From contig RBNI01001386.1 of assembly GCA_003990745.1 (NCBI GenBank), positions 1-22,692 of the forward strand: 22,692 nucleotides of DNA. Reading direction: 5' to 3'. The translations under genes and the position numbers were made by a program. The notes below the pieces were generated by a model. It ran no database searches. It had not been told where the DNA came from and was given only the letters and a program-made list of their open reading frames with translations. Source of the stretch: Jimgerdemannia flammicorona. Its lineage: Eukaryota; Mucoromycota; Endogonomycetes; Endogonales; Endogonaceae. Shown here piece by piece: positions 1 through 10,260 of this stretch. Position 1 is the first letter of the stretch; the number at the start of each line of letters is the position of its first letter.

Positions 1-17
1 AAAAAAAAAAAAAAAAA
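1..17. repeat. poly-A tract at the window edge
   Basis: Seventeen consecutive A residues open the window. This could be the tail of a plus-strand retroposon lying mostly outside the window, or a simple repeat. The window edge prevents a decision. Confidence 0.6.
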
Positions 18-700
18 TGATGAATAACGAACAATGTGAAAATGATGTGAAAAATAATATCCAGCTTATCCCCAACAATCAACACTGCAGCAACAGTTGC
101 TACAGCAGCTGATCATTGCCTAGTAATTGAGATCCTGATCACAAAATTGTTTTTACCAAAAACTACCTGACAAAGGTCATGATTATAAATCTCATTATAG
201 TTACCAAATTAGTCACTCATACTTAGTCAGAAATCACAGACCAACTTGTATAAATACCCCCCAGTTTCTATCTAAAATAAAGCTGTTTTAGTTCAGTCCT
301 TGATACAAGAATCAAGTTCCCCCTACACACACATATTCCCCTGAGTCTTAGTAATGTCATCTAAGTGACTCTAGTATTTCTGACTAAACTCCAGAAGCCT
401 AGCTAACTTCTGCCAGAACTGAGACTGGTATATAAATCTCCAAAGACTTAAGTAAACCCAATTGAACCTGAATTCTAAGGCAAATTCAGTCTGTGCACAG
501 CAAAGAACAAGACCTTTGAAATAGAAGGCAAACCAGAGAAAGACCTTTGAAACAGAAGGCACTACTGCTACAACTACTTACAAGTGAGCGCTTCCTCAAC
601 TGAAGGCTTCTTGGTACACATTGTGTACTAAGTCCCTAAGTAATAGTCCACTTCCCTAATTATCCAAAAGATAAGAGAGGGGTAGAAGTGAGAGTTATTA
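18..700 (+). other. degraded LTR-like or spacer sequence, no gene recognised
   Basis: No coding sequence is recognisable on either strand. The stretch at 240-340 has an LTR-like layout: a TATA box, a C-run, then an AATAAA signal. A 20-bp direct repeat (GACCTTTGAA[A]TAGAAGGCA type, one mismatch) lies at 511-530 and 542-561. I could not find paired LTR ends, so a solo or truncated LTR is only a possibility. The short minus-strand open frames here have no recognisable content. Confidence 0.35.
249..281 (+). promoter_or_regulatory. TATA box and AATAAA signal of LTR type
   Basis: TATAAATA at 249-256 is followed by a C-run and by AATAAA at 276-281. The TATA box with its C-run resembles the arrangement in the gypsy-1 LTRs (TATAAATACCCCC). 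This suggests an LTR promoter remnant on the plus strand. No other copy is available here to confirm it. Confidence 0.3.
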
Positions 701-706
701 CAGATC

Positions 707-856
707 CTCTTATATATAGGTTTTAAATTATATAGACTATTCTTAGTAATAGTCTCAAATAGAGACCCCAAGTTTATAAGTACTTTCTGAAAAGCATTCT
801 TTAAAATGACAAATACCAAGTTATTATTCTCTACTATCTACTATTCACAAACTGAT

Positions 857-858
<2 letters not shown>
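707..858 (+). pseudogene. gypsy-3 integrase, 5' part (decayed, split by a LINE)
   Basis: This is the catalytic-core remnant of a Ty3/gypsy integrase, the enzyme that joins element cDNA to the host chromosome. In the frame starting at 707 it reads LLYIGFKLYRLF..VIVSNRDPKF, then STF*KAFFKMTNTKLLFST and YYSQTDG. These match the family pattern (LHGLP..IVSDRDPKF, FWKALF, STAYHPQTDGQ) around the second catalytic Asp. The changes are of decay type: SDRD has become SNRD (755-766), the FWK tryptophan is TGA (788-790), and YHP has become YYS. The frame stops at the LINE poly-A tail and resumes at 6432. Further 5' the match fades in stop-filled sequence. Confidence 0.8.
839..858. repeat. LINE target-site duplication, left copy (about 20 bp)
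   Basis: This copy abuts the LINE poly-A tail. Compared with 6432-6451, 13 of 20 bases agree and all seven differences are transitions. The common core is CACAAACT. Both copies encode the same integrase motif, YHPQTDG, in decayed forms. That shared reading supports a true duplication of the target. The outer boundary is uncertain by several bases. Confidence 0.65.

Positions 859-887
<29 letters not shown>
859..887 (-). repeat. poly-A tail of the LINE
   Basis: The plus strand has 29 uninterrupted T residues, which is a poly-A tail when read in the LINE orientation. It directly adjoins the left target duplication. The length without interruption is notable given how decayed the element body is, and may reflect slippage. 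Confidence 0.8.
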
Positions 888-891
<4 letters not shown>

Positions 892-1950
892 TCACTTGGA
901 CTTTAACTTTATTATCAACCAGTCTATTTTATACTAATATGTACTATGTACATATGTACCCCTCACCCAATCTTATATAGAGCCTTGTCCCCCCCCCTCT
1001 CTCTCTCTTCAGAAAGTCACTAACTCCTCTACCACTCCAATTCTCTCTCCACTCTACCTGCAGAGCTTCTCTACAAGCCTCTTATAGTATCTCCCTCCAG
1101 GTCTCTACCTCTGCCACCAGTCATTCAAAAGGTCTAACACCAACCATTCCTATCTTGCAACTCACAATCCAAGTACTACCCATTGATCCTTCTCAAACAT
1201 ATATAGCCAATATTTAACAAGTCTAATCTAAACAGCTATAACTCACTTAATAGTTAATCACTCATCACCCACCCCTCTCACCAATCTCCTCTGGAGAGCA
1301 CCCCACCTCCCCTCCACCACTAGCCCAGGTGTACATACTTTCAACTAACTCTCAATTGTCCTCTAAAAGTCCCCCATCACCTCACACTCTCCCAGCCAAT
1401 ACTCAGAGATCTGTATCATACTATCCTCCTGCCCAACATTCAGACACTCCTCACACTCCAAGATATCACCTTCTACCAAATACTCTGACCTATAGTTCAA
1501 CATCACATTGTACTATAAAAGCCTCCACCATACCACTCAGAACTTAGAGGGAATCCACTGTACCATCTGTTTGCTCTATAACTAGATATCATTTTAGTCT
1601 CACTCTTTACCAATTCCAACTCTCTACCAAGCCTCTGGCCACAAATCTCTCTCTTGCTCCTGAAGATACTCTATACTATCCTCTAAACTAAAGTCATTCA
1701 CTGATGCTTTCTCCAATAGAAGGCAGTCTCATCTCCATATCCAGAGTTTTCAGTCATTCTCTCCTTTATTACTCTATCATCAGAGGTCAATTTATCAAGC
1801 TCTATCAACTATATCCCACCAAAATTCCTTAAAGTGCATCCTCTGGCTCCCCTTCAGTATCACTAGAGAGAGCAAGTCACCAGATATACCACAGGGAGAA
1901 AACTGAACCTCTCACACTTTCTGCATAAGAGACACCTACTCTCAGCCCCT
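888..1950 (-). other. LINE 3' region, no domain resolved
   Basis: This stretch should hold the ORF2 C-terminus and 3' UTR of the LINE. It is rich in stops on the minus strand, and I could not recognise an RNase H domain or a terminal zinc knuckle. A C-run followed by CT repeats lies at about 990-1008. The plus-strand open frame at 1329-1547 is a composition effect of pyrimidine-rich sequence. Confidence 0.4.
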
Positions 1951-4440
1951 CAATTTACTAGCTCACTTCAGCCACCATACCTTCAAGCAGTATAGATACT
2001 TGGTAAAGTCCACTAGACTCAGCCCTATCTCAGTCTACTGGCAATGTCAATATTTCTCATCCAATCTGACTCCTCTAGCCTGTCCATATCTAGGATCTGG
2101 TCATCTTTAGCAACCTCTTGACCACTTATACTGGAAAGTCCAAGTGATATTTCAGATACTATAACTTAGGCAACTAATATATATTCAACACTATCACCCT
2201 CTCTATTAGAGAGATAAATCAGCCTCTCAACTCTAGGAGAGTATTCCCCCACTCTAGTAGCTACTGCTCTCACTATTCCCAAGATAATAAAGAGCTATAC
2301 ATCAAGAGGTAGACTCCCAGATAATGAACTATCTCTCCTGCTGAGACAACTGTTCCAATCATATCTCCACCTACTATTCCTCTACCTAATACTAGTATCT
2401 TATACTTATGTTAGTTAAGCTTAGCATCTGAGCACCCCTCATACTATTCTACTGCTCTCTTCAATACTATCACATTCTTTACAGAGCTCAGCTCAACTAC
2501 TATATTATCAGCAAAAGCCCCCACATTCCAGTTCACTCTCAGAATGTTCAACCCTCTCACCTTGTACCTAATTCTGTCTAACAGAGACTCTAGAGAGTAG
2601 GTATAAAAGATCAATGATAATGAATCTCCCTGCAGCACTCTTCTGCCCAGGGGGAATGAAACTCCTCTGTGTCTATTCATCAGAATAGCTGTCTAACTCC
2701 CTTCTAACAGACTGATCAAGGACTGCTAAAACTCTGAGAGAACTCTCATATGCTTCAGTACTCTCTTCAGCCATACTTACTGGACTCTGTCATATGTCTT
2801 CTCCTGATCCAGAAATATAAGCTGTCTATCTACCCTTAGAGTCAATACTCCTTCAATGATGCCATGTATCTATACTGTCCTGTCTCTTATCAAATGGCCC
2901 CCTAAAAAGCCCCTCTGCTTTGCCCCCAATACTATCTGAGCTACTCCTTATAGTCTAGCCACCAAAATCTTCATAATCAGCTTATAATCTATATTTAGTA
3001 ATATGATTAGCCTCTAGTTCTTCAACTCCTTCCTTCTTCTCTTGTTCTTGTATAGCAGAGCTACAAGCCCCAGATGTTGTCTCCCAATCTATGCCTCTAA
3101 GCCAATAACTTCATCATATATCCACTTCATCTCCTCTAAAGCCAACTCAATATCTGCCATCTTCTTCCAAAAATCTCAAGATAAACTATCTTTTCCAGAG
3201 GCTGTTCTGAGACTTATCATTGCCAATATCTTACATATTTTCTCTCCTTGGATAGGAATGCCAAGTCCTCCTAAGCCTCTGGCTGGATCAAGGTACCAAT
3301 CCTCTAGATATTATTCAATGTCCAGTATATCCTCCCCACCCTCCTCCTTACTTCACAATCACCTCTACCATGAGCTCAACTGGCCCAGAATCACTAGAGT
3401 TCCAACTACTATCTCCCCTGCCTCATCCAATACTCCTTTCCACTATTGCCTCACTCTCCTTGTCTGAAGAAGCCTCAACAGAAACTCATAGGTCTCTTCC
3501 CCTCCTCCAAACTCTACTATCACAGTCAGACTGCTATACTCTTCACCTATAAGTCCTCCTCCTATCTCAGTAGCTCCTTCAGCTCCTCCACCTCAAGCTG
3601 GACCTACTGAACCCTCCAATTTCCCTCCTCTCTACTATTCAGCAAATCTGCCCATATCACCAATAACTTCTTCAATCTCTGGGAGGCTCACCTTGACTGA
3701 CTCTTTCTCTGAGCTCTCCTCACCCTCTCTACCTCTCTCTAGAACCATTGTGCATCCAATTTTAAATACCTCCATCAATCTCCAATCTCCAGCCCCTTTG
3801 TCCTCTAGCTCAGAATTCTGGAACTAATGTCTACTGCCCATACATCTCACAAGAAAGGCCTCTTCAGCAATGAGGTATTTAGGTGCCAATATCCAGACCC
3901 CTCCCCACCTCCCCCAAACCTCCCACAACTCAGTCTTTCAATCTCCTTCTATCCTTCCATTCTCCCACTCCTATCAGCCAACCCTCTTCCTCCATCAGTC
4001 CTGTCCAACCACCCATTACATATTATATTAAAGTCTCTATCTAAATAGTCAATCTCTGTCTCTACTATAGCATCTATCTCTCAGAGTTCTCTCAACTACT
4101 CCATATGCTCTCCTCTTTCTGCTGGACAGTAATAGGACTCAATAGTCAATGGGTTTCAGTCTGGCCTCCTCTATATTCCCCACACCACTCTACTCCCACA
4201 ATATTCAATATCTCTAATATCTCTCTTGCTCTTCTGAATCAAAATATCTACTTGACTCTATCACACAGTCACACCTCTCTATTCTCTTGTCCAGTTCAGC
4301 ACATCTAAGTCTCCATCACATCAAATATCCTATAGTAAGAAAATATCAGCATCCAGCCTCTTCAACTAGTAGAAAATATTCTGATATATCACTACTCCTT
4401 ATAACCTATTGACATTCAAAGAGAAGATTCTAGTTGTACT
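1950..4440 (-). pseudogene. LINE ORF2: endonuclease plus reverse transcriptase, decayed
   Basis: ORF2 of a LINE encodes an AP-like endonuclease that nicks the target and an RT that copies the RNA there. The endonuclease start is visible at about 4440-4320 as IFSLNVNRL and, 40 bases on, LDADIFLL*DI (family pattern ADI..LQET). A later GYWHLNTSLL motif lies near 3840-3895. The RT reads LLNIDYKLIMKILVARL at about 2935-2990, LIFLDQEKTYDRVQ at about 2785-2825 (the LDFEKAYDRV motif) and GRRVLQGDSLSLIF near 2600-2650. It continues with FADNIVVEL near 2500-2520, where the FADD box has lost an Asp to Asn, and a SDAKLN..K...LG stretch near 2380-2430. The longest intact piece is 2444-2680. Frames change and stops are frequent, so no protein can be made. 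The stretch at 3030-3840 is too damaged to assign domain by domain. Confidence 0.75.
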
Positions 4441-4449
4441 ATTCATATT

Positions 4450-6003
4450 GAATAATGTTTTTGAGAGCTATCTCCTACTCTACAATTCTATACTCATTAT
4501 ATTGCTAGCAACATCCAGATTCCTTTTAACATCAAGTTTATCTGCCTCTCTCTACTAAGCATCCAATGCTTTCAAGATCTCCCAATAGTCCACACCATCC
4601 ACTACCTCTATGTTAGACTAGTACTCTTTATATATGATCTACTACTTTGCCAATCCTTTTCTAGAATCCTACAGATAGGATATACAGTCATTTGCAATTA
4701 CCAGGAGTACTGCCTCTCTGTTGTTATCTATCTCATACTTCTCATCCTCCAGCAGGCCTACTATTAGCTTATTTCAGACTTTCTGTACCACCTCTTCTCC
4801 TTGCAGAATATTACCCCAGAGCCTCTTATCAATCATATAAAAATCCACCTCTTCTAGCTCATTAGCTGTAATATTCATCAGTGCTTTCTATAACTATTAC
4901 TCATCTCCTATAGCCTCATCCACTTCCTGGGCCACTTCCTGCCCCCTAATCCCCTGGCTTCTATCTGCATTCATTCTTACTGACTCATCTCAGTTCTTCT
5001 CCAGTATATCCTATAGCTCACTAGAACCCCTCTCTCCTGTAGGTACACCATACTGAACTTGGGCCTCCTCTACCATTATCTCATCCTCAGCCACTATGCT
5101 TTACTCTAAGTCTCTACCCCTCTCCAGAGTCTCCTTCAATACTACTCTCTCCTCCTTTGCTCAAGTACTAGCCCTTGATCTACCTACTTCAGGGATCTTC
5201 TTCTCCTCTGCCCTTCCTCACAGATTTATCAACAAATCTTTCTGATGCTGCCTCTCTTGTACTGTCTTCCAGGCAGTCCAATACAGTTACACTCTCTTAC
5301 TATTCACAATCTCTACTACTATCTTAGCCTTGAACTCCTTCCAGGCCAACCTTCTCTACTCAATGGCTCTAGCTAGGTCCTCCGAAGCCTCTAGCAAGTC
5401 CTTCTCCTCCTCTGGTATCTACTTTACTCTGGAGACCTTGTACTCAACTAATCTTTACTTAAGTACTACCAGTTAATTCCTTTCTTTCCCAGTATTCTCC
5501 TTATCTACTAGTCTTATCCTAATATCTATATCCTTAGTCCTGAACTCTGTACCCTCTCAGATCCAGAATCTAACATCTACTATATTGTTATACTCCTTGA
5601 TAACATCTACAATCAGCCCCCTGGTCTTCTCCTTCTTCACTATAGATATATTTGCCACCATCAGCTACACTATTCAGAGATCTTAGTATAAGTACTGAGC
5701 TATAGGGATTACTACTCCCCTCATCACAACTCCTTTCTTCAATGTCCCCAACATTAGATCCTCCTCCTCAAAACCCACCTCAACCCCTTTCAGACTCTTC
5801 AAGAACTTGACTGAAACTACTCCTTTCACTTCATAGGCTAGAAGCCCCAAAACCATTTTTGCTATAACTACTAAGCCCCAGAAGTATAATATGATGGCAA
5901 ATTTGGATACTGATTTCTTGAGTAACAGTGCTGCCACCAAGTCTATTATACTATCAGCTAGGTCCTCTAGTCTCATGCCTCCCTCTCTACCTAGCTCCAC
6001 CAT
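4450..6003 (-). pseudogene. probable LINE ORF1 remnant (gag-like, unproven)
   Basis: Between the endonuclease start and the LINE 5' end, the minus strand reads as charged, coiled-coil-like protein broken by stops. Examples are IDIRIRLVDKENTGKE near 5480-5530 and LLEASEDLARAIE followed by RRLAWKEFKAKIVVEIV near 5310-5400. The longest open piece is 5683-6003 (106 residues). ORF1 proteins of LINEs bind the element RNA, and position is the main argument here. I saw no CCHC knuckle. The plus-strand frames at 5891-6157 and 5928-6140 are its shadows. Confidence 0.4.
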
Positions 6004-6431
6004 CAGTCATCACATCTGTATTTTTTTTCAGATTAGCAGTCTCCCTTCTATCTCTAGCCCTACTACTACTACTCCCAGAGGCCACTCCCTCAGATCTAGC
6101 TGCTCTTGCCTCCCTGCAGCTAATCCTCCAGACCTATTGACAGATACCCCACCTTGATCTTTTTTGCAAAGCTCACCTTCCCTATCTCTTATCTACTCAT
6201 ACTACTGCTTCTCTCTCAATGTCCACCAGTAAGAGAGCCTAATAGACTCCTCTTCAAGCCATGGCCCTATGTATCTCACATATACCAGTCAAATATACTA
6301 GAGCCTCTCTGCCCAGCATACACCTCAGAATAATTATTAGTCTCTATATTACTATTACCTTTTCTCCAAAAGTTGTATCAAAAGTATTGTTAGAAGTTTG
6401 TATAACCTAAGTGATACTAGAGAAAAATATA
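6004..6431 (-). other. LINE 5' leader region
   Basis: This lies upstream of the first recognisable ORF1 sequence, up to the right target duplication. The pyrimidine-rich plus-strand composition of the LINE body fades at about 6340. The last 90 bp are AT-rich, so the true 5' end could be slightly inside the quoted boundary. Confidence 0.4.
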
Positions 6432-6451
6432 TGTCATCCACAAACTAATAA
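6432..6451. repeat. LINE target-site duplication, right copy
   Basis: This pairs with 839-858. The right copy reads C-H-P-Q-T-N-N in the integrase frame where the left copy reads Y-Y-S-Q-T-D-G. Each has lost different residues of the HPQTDG motif by transitions, which points to one sequence duplicated and then decayed independently. Confidence 0.65.
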
Positions 6452-6960
6452 TTAGATAGAAAGAACTAATAGAACCCATAAATAAATATTGAGAATATTC
6501 TGTAGATACAAATAAGATAACTAGGACCAATACTTCTCATTATCAGAATCTGTCTATAATAATGCCAAACAGTCATTTACTCAAATAATATCTTTTTTAT
6601 AAATACTGATCAATACCTATGAACTCTGACAACTATAGAAAAATCTATAGTACTTGCAGCAGAAGATAATGTAGTAACTATTGAAAATATTATATAATTA
6701 GTATAAAAAGAATTATAGAAGACTCAGAAGCAATAAGTCAAATATGTCAATTAATATAGAAGAGAAGTTCTCTTTAAAGTAGAAGACTTAGTTCTCTTAG
6801 AAGCCTCTAATATAACTATAGAAAATTAGACTGAATATCCTAAACAAAGTCTATGTTTAAAATATATTAGACTTTATCTAGTATATATCACATAGTGGGC
6901 ACTAATATATCTCTTAGACCAACTATAAGTTTCTTATAAATAAGTTCTTATTGGAGTATC
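6432..6960 (+). pseudogene. gypsy-3 integrase, 3' part (decayed)
   Basis: This continues the integrase broken at 858. From 6435 the frame reads HPQTNN*IERTNRTHK, then ILRIFCRYK, DQYFSLSESVYNNAKQSF and, after a shift in frame, AAEDNVVTIENII*LV*KEL. It goes on with VKYVN*YRREVLFKVEDLVLL. These match the end of the gypsy integrase core (HPQTDGQTER.N.TLEQ, the catalytic Glu in TER) and the basic C-terminal region (KYYD.HRR...FKVGDKVWL). Most stops sit where the family has Gln or Trp, as C-to-T or G-to-A changes would produce. The match ends in AT-rich sequence near 6900-6960. Confidence 0.8.
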
Positions 6961-7275
6961 TTCTTAAGATCTTATAGTTCTCAAACTTCTTATCTTTAAA
7001 CTATTCTATTGTCTCCTAGATTCACTTGCTTGGAATTGAGTAGAGAACTGGAACTTCTATACTTCTTGAGTAGTTGGGTGCTCAAATGTTTGAGTGTTTG
7101 AATACTTGACTACTGACTTTATTTTAAAAGAAATAAGAGGGGTATTTATATAAAATATAATTCAATAGTTGTTAAGTTATAAAACTAAATATAAATTCTA
7201 ATAACTAAATAAATAAGATACTTGAATATAGAAAACTTCAGATTATAAGTACAAATTTGAGTATCTATACAATTG

Positions 7276-7334
7276 GTTATACAAGATCAGAATACTGGAA
7301 TAATTTCTGAGTTATACAAGATCAGAATACCAGA
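7276..7334. repeat. 24-bp direct repeat, two copies 35 bp apart
   Basis: The copies start GTTATACAAGATCAGAATAC at 7276-7299 and 7311-7334. They differ at two positions, both transitions. They lie just upstream of the TATATAAA at 7349, a typical position for LTR enhancer repeats, though no LTR boundaries are proven. Confidence 0.6.
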
Positions 7335-7544
7335 AGAATTCCAACAGTTATATAAAGAACTTAGAGCAGAATATTCAGGATCCTGGAGACTTTATCTTCA
7401 TCACTATCATCAAGGCTAGAGATTAGAGACAGAATGTCTTCAAAGGAAATAAGGTCAGTGAACATTTCATCTATTTTACATATTATACATATTTCACACA
7501 TTTTATGCATTTTGCATATTTCATACATATTGCCAATTAGCAGA

Positions 7545-7586
7545 ATGACATCATTGCTAATGATGTCATCACTGATGATATCATCA
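7545..7586. repeat. cluster of two palindromes
   Basis: A perfect 11-bp inverted repeat (ATGACATCATT, 3-nt loop GCT) occupies 7545-7569. Four bases later a perfect 14-bp palindrome, TGATGATATCATCA, occupies 7573-7586. The arms contain TGACATCA, one transition away from the CRE/ATF site TGACGTCA. Alternatively they are the by-product of a repeated Asp-Ile-Ile-Ser coding unit on the minus strand. Confidence 0.5.
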
Positions 7587-7639
7587 CATTCAGCAGTAGT
7601 GAGAGCAAGAAGATCAGAGGCTCTCTAATCTATAAGATT

Positions 7640-8880
7640 CTCTCTATAAAGTAGGGGATAAAGGTGGGATCTTGAGAAGGTCTAATCTAGATACTGGGGC
7701 CTTGGAATACCAAGATTAATTCTTGTAGGAATTGATATAGATTATCCTAGAGAATGGGATTTCAGAACTCTTCTACCTCATTACTTTTGAGAGTAATAGT
7801 GGATTGGGCTTCTACAGCCACTATGACCTCCAGTACATCTATGCAGTAGACTAATAATTCCTTAAAGTCTGAGACTCTGATATACTCTAAGTTGGAGATT
7901 GATCAAGGTATATGCCTAAAGATCTGATAGATATTTTTGGCTACTCTCAATTTATATACATTTATAGAGATAGCATCTTATATCTCTTAAGGACTAGCCT
8001 GAGAGAATTCCCAGTAGAAGAGATTTTCTATTTTATATTCCTACTATATCTAGAGGCATTTGGTAGTGATAGTGATTCTTGTTTCCATTTCATAGCAGTA
8101 GAGGATAAAGTAGTAAGGATTACTAGTACCCAAGTTAAGGCTAGAAGTCCTTTTAGTATAGGTCCTCATGGCTCTCCTGATATCTTGGAACATTCTTTCT
8201 TGAACTGAGAAGCCTTGATGGTTCCTAGACCTTGAGGTTTGACAGACAGCAGATATTTTATTTATAGTAAGTCTTTGAATATTTTGAGATTTTGTAAGTC
8301 TTGTTTGAGTTGCTACTGCTGTGATTTCTTAGTCCTTCTTTTATATTCTTTAAGATGTCTATCTTATAATTATAATAACTTATGATTGGTCATCATTGCT
8401 CATCTTGTAGCTTGGGTGAGTTATGCTATATAATCTTCTTATGCTCTGATCTGGTAGCTTGTAAGGAAAGACTGTCTTCTGTAATAATGTCACTATTCTG
8501 AGATCACTATTATACCTTTCTCCTGAATAAGGATCTTTTCTTGAACATTCTTATTCATTGATCTAGTCTGAAAAATTTGCTAATTCCATAACCTCTGGCA
8601 GGGGGTTGAAAAGTAGTATTTATGGATTAGCATCTTTTTTATATATTTTGGTATGATGGTGAAGGATTATTTCCTTTATATAGAGCAAGGGCCTGATTCT
8701 GATCTTGACCAATCAGTTAATAGTTCAAACTCCTCTGGCTTCAAAAGTCTTATAGATGAGTAGTTGTTGGTACTATATCTCTTAGAGAATGGTCCAGACA
8801 GATTGCCTGCTGGTCATGAGACATACTGTTATAATTTGTAGACTAGAACCTCATGAACAGTCATCACATTTTACTTCTCT
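7640..8880. other. region downstream of the gypsy-2 pol, no gene recognised
   Basis: By position this should include the 3' end, and perhaps the 3' LTR, of gypsy-2. On the minus strand CATAAATACT at about 8615-8624 is followed by a C-run, echoing the TATAAATACCCCC of the gypsy-1 LTR, but I could not find LTR ends. The plus strand has a 98-residue open frame at 7912-8208 with no recognised motif. Without homologues I do not call it a gene. Confidence 0.3.
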
Positions 8881-9570
8881 TATATAGGTTTATAGTACTT
8901 CTTGAGTCTGTTTCTGTATACTATGGTAGGCAGTATAGTCCCTGAGAGTTTTCTAAGTCAGAAGGTAGTTATCTGAATATCTTGCATATAGAAGGGTCCT
9001 TCTTATTTGGGTTTCAGTTTTCATGATCATAAAGCTTCTACCATATTTTGATACAGTAGAATCTTTTCTCTGATTGAATGAGTTTTAGGGTCTTGTGATT
9101 CTTTTCTGCATTCTTTCTTGTTAGCACTTATGACTTTATAATGTAATCTTCTGCCTTCTTCTTGATCTGGTATAGTCTCCAGATTTCTGAGTCAATCTGT
9201 TGCCAAGTTAGGTCTAGATTTATAGCTGAGGTTCTATTAGAATTTTCTTCTCCAAAGAGTAGTTCTCTTGGGGTAAAGTGTGTACTCTATAACTGTATAT
9301 CTTGTAAGATAGAGAGAGTAGTTGGGAGATAGTTTCCCAATTCTCATATATCTGAGATCTTGTCCAGGATGTTCTTGAGAGTCTTGTTGGTTCTTTCTGT
9401 CTATCTATTTTCTTGAGGGTGATACACAGTAGTCTTGATATACTGAATCTTGTATTTCTGATATATTATCTCATAGAATCTATTGACAAATTCTGTACTA
9501 TAGTCTGTGGTAATTTTCCTTAGTGTCTTGTAGTAGCAGATAATTTCTCAATACAGGAAGTCAGCAATAG
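8880..9570 (-). pseudogene. gypsy-2 integrase, 3' half (interrupted by gypsy-1)
   Basis: Read on the minus strand from 9570 downward, this gives IADFLY*EIICYYKTLRKI, TTDYSTEFVNRFYEIIY, TVYHPQENR*TERTNKTLKN and a C-terminal GTILPTIVYRNRLKKYYKP ending near 8880. These are the second catalytic Asp region, the HPQ..GQTER.N region with the catalytic Glu, and the conserved LKPYY end of a Ty3/gypsy integrase. Stops at Gln and Trp positions and an almost complete lack of CpG show it is old. The first half, with the zinc-binding domain and the first catalytic Asp, continues at 20247. Removing gypsy-1 and one AATAG leaves the frame uninterrupted across the join. Confidence 0.85.
9566..9570. repeat. target-site duplication AATAG, left copy
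   Basis: AATAG directly precedes the LTR terminus TGTAAG and is repeated directly after the other LTR at 20247-20251. A 5-bp duplication is standard for Ty3/gypsy integration. Confidence 0.93.
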
Positions 9571-10063
9571 TGTAAGAGGGTTGCTTTTTAGGGTAACTGT
9601 TATATAGTTCTAAAAGGGTTTTCTGGAAGTTCTGGATATTCTGGAAGACTATTTTCTTATGGTCAAGATCAATTTCATATGGAGTACGTCCTCTACACTT
9701 ATTGATTTCAAGATCAGGTTGACGTCTCAACCAAAGTCCTTTTTCGGACTAGTTCTGGATGTTCAGGATTTTCCGTATTTCAGGAAGTTCAAGAAACTAA
9801 GACCAGCTTAGTTGAATTGGTGTATCACTGCAGACAATACTCAATTAGGAAATTTCGTGATGGGGTTAGGAGTAGGACCTAATGGGGAGCGGATTTACTT
9901 AAGAGTGGTTTGTGGGTTATTAAATAGATTTATTCACTATTCATGATATTGCTATACTAGGAGTATTTGTGTTGAAGGGATATTTGTGGGGAAGTGCTCA
10001 GGAGTTGTGTTTGGATTGTTCAGGTCTGTTCAAGTCTGAGATTCTGAGGTCTGGGGGAGGGGG

Positions 10064-10071
10064 TATTTATA
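10064..10071 (-). promoter_or_regulatory. TATA box of the 3' LTR
   Basis: TATAAATA on the minus strand is followed by a C-rich run, and the same site is present in the other LTR. It lies after the U3 open frame and about 490 bp before the LTR end, as expected for the genomic RNA promoter. Confidence 0.6.
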
Positions 10072-10260
10072 CTAGTGAGGGGCTATCTGGACTATGCTAA
10101 ATATGGATGTAGCACTAAGTGCTTTGCTGAGTCGGAATGCAGTCACATAGTATAAGTGTAATCTGACATGTCAAGAGATCATCTGACTGCTGAGTCAGTT
10201 CACAGTCACATCATACAAAGCTAATCTAACTATACTATGACTGCTAATCTATTTATAGGT

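Larger units (their letters stand above)
859..6431 (-). mobile_element. decayed Tad1-like LINE retrotransposon
   Basis: This is a non-LTR retrotransposon of about 5.57 kb in minus orientation. Its 3' end is a 29-base T run on the plus strand (859-887). Reading from 6431 downward there is a probable 5' leader, a charged ORF1-like region, an endonuclease beginning near 4440 and a reverse transcriptase at about 3030-1950. It has many stops and frameshifts and almost no CpG (one seen by eye, near 5382), so it is long dead. The plus strand is strikingly pyrimidine-rich across the body. The 5' edge is set by the right target duplication inside the gypsy-3 integrase. The Tad1-like label rests on fungal-type RT and endonuclease motifs, not on a phylogeny. 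Confidence 0.8.
6960..7640. other. AT-rich spacer or LTR debris, no gene recognised
   Basis: No conserved coding motif is seen. A TATA-like TATATAAA lies at 7349-7356 on the plus strand. On the minus strand TATAAATACCCC-type sequence at about 7140-7165, followed by AATAAA near 7120, resembles the LTR promoters of this window. Either could belong to an old LTR. The plus-strand frame at 7434-7628 is repetitive Ile/His/Ser sequence and is not convincing. On the minus strand a stop-free acidic stretch runs through about 7370-7590. Confidence 0.3.

Noticed and set aside
3042..3552. Plus-strand frames of 141 and 60 codons, and similar ones at 3827-4308
   Set aside because: These are Ser/Pro/Leu/Ile-rich readings of pyrimidine-rich sequence opposite the LINE ORF2. 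The minus strand has the recognisable motifs.
7434..7628. Plus-strand 64-codon frame downstream of TATATAAA
   Set aside because: The product is low-complexity Ile/His/Ser sequence with no motif, and the palindromes explain part of it.
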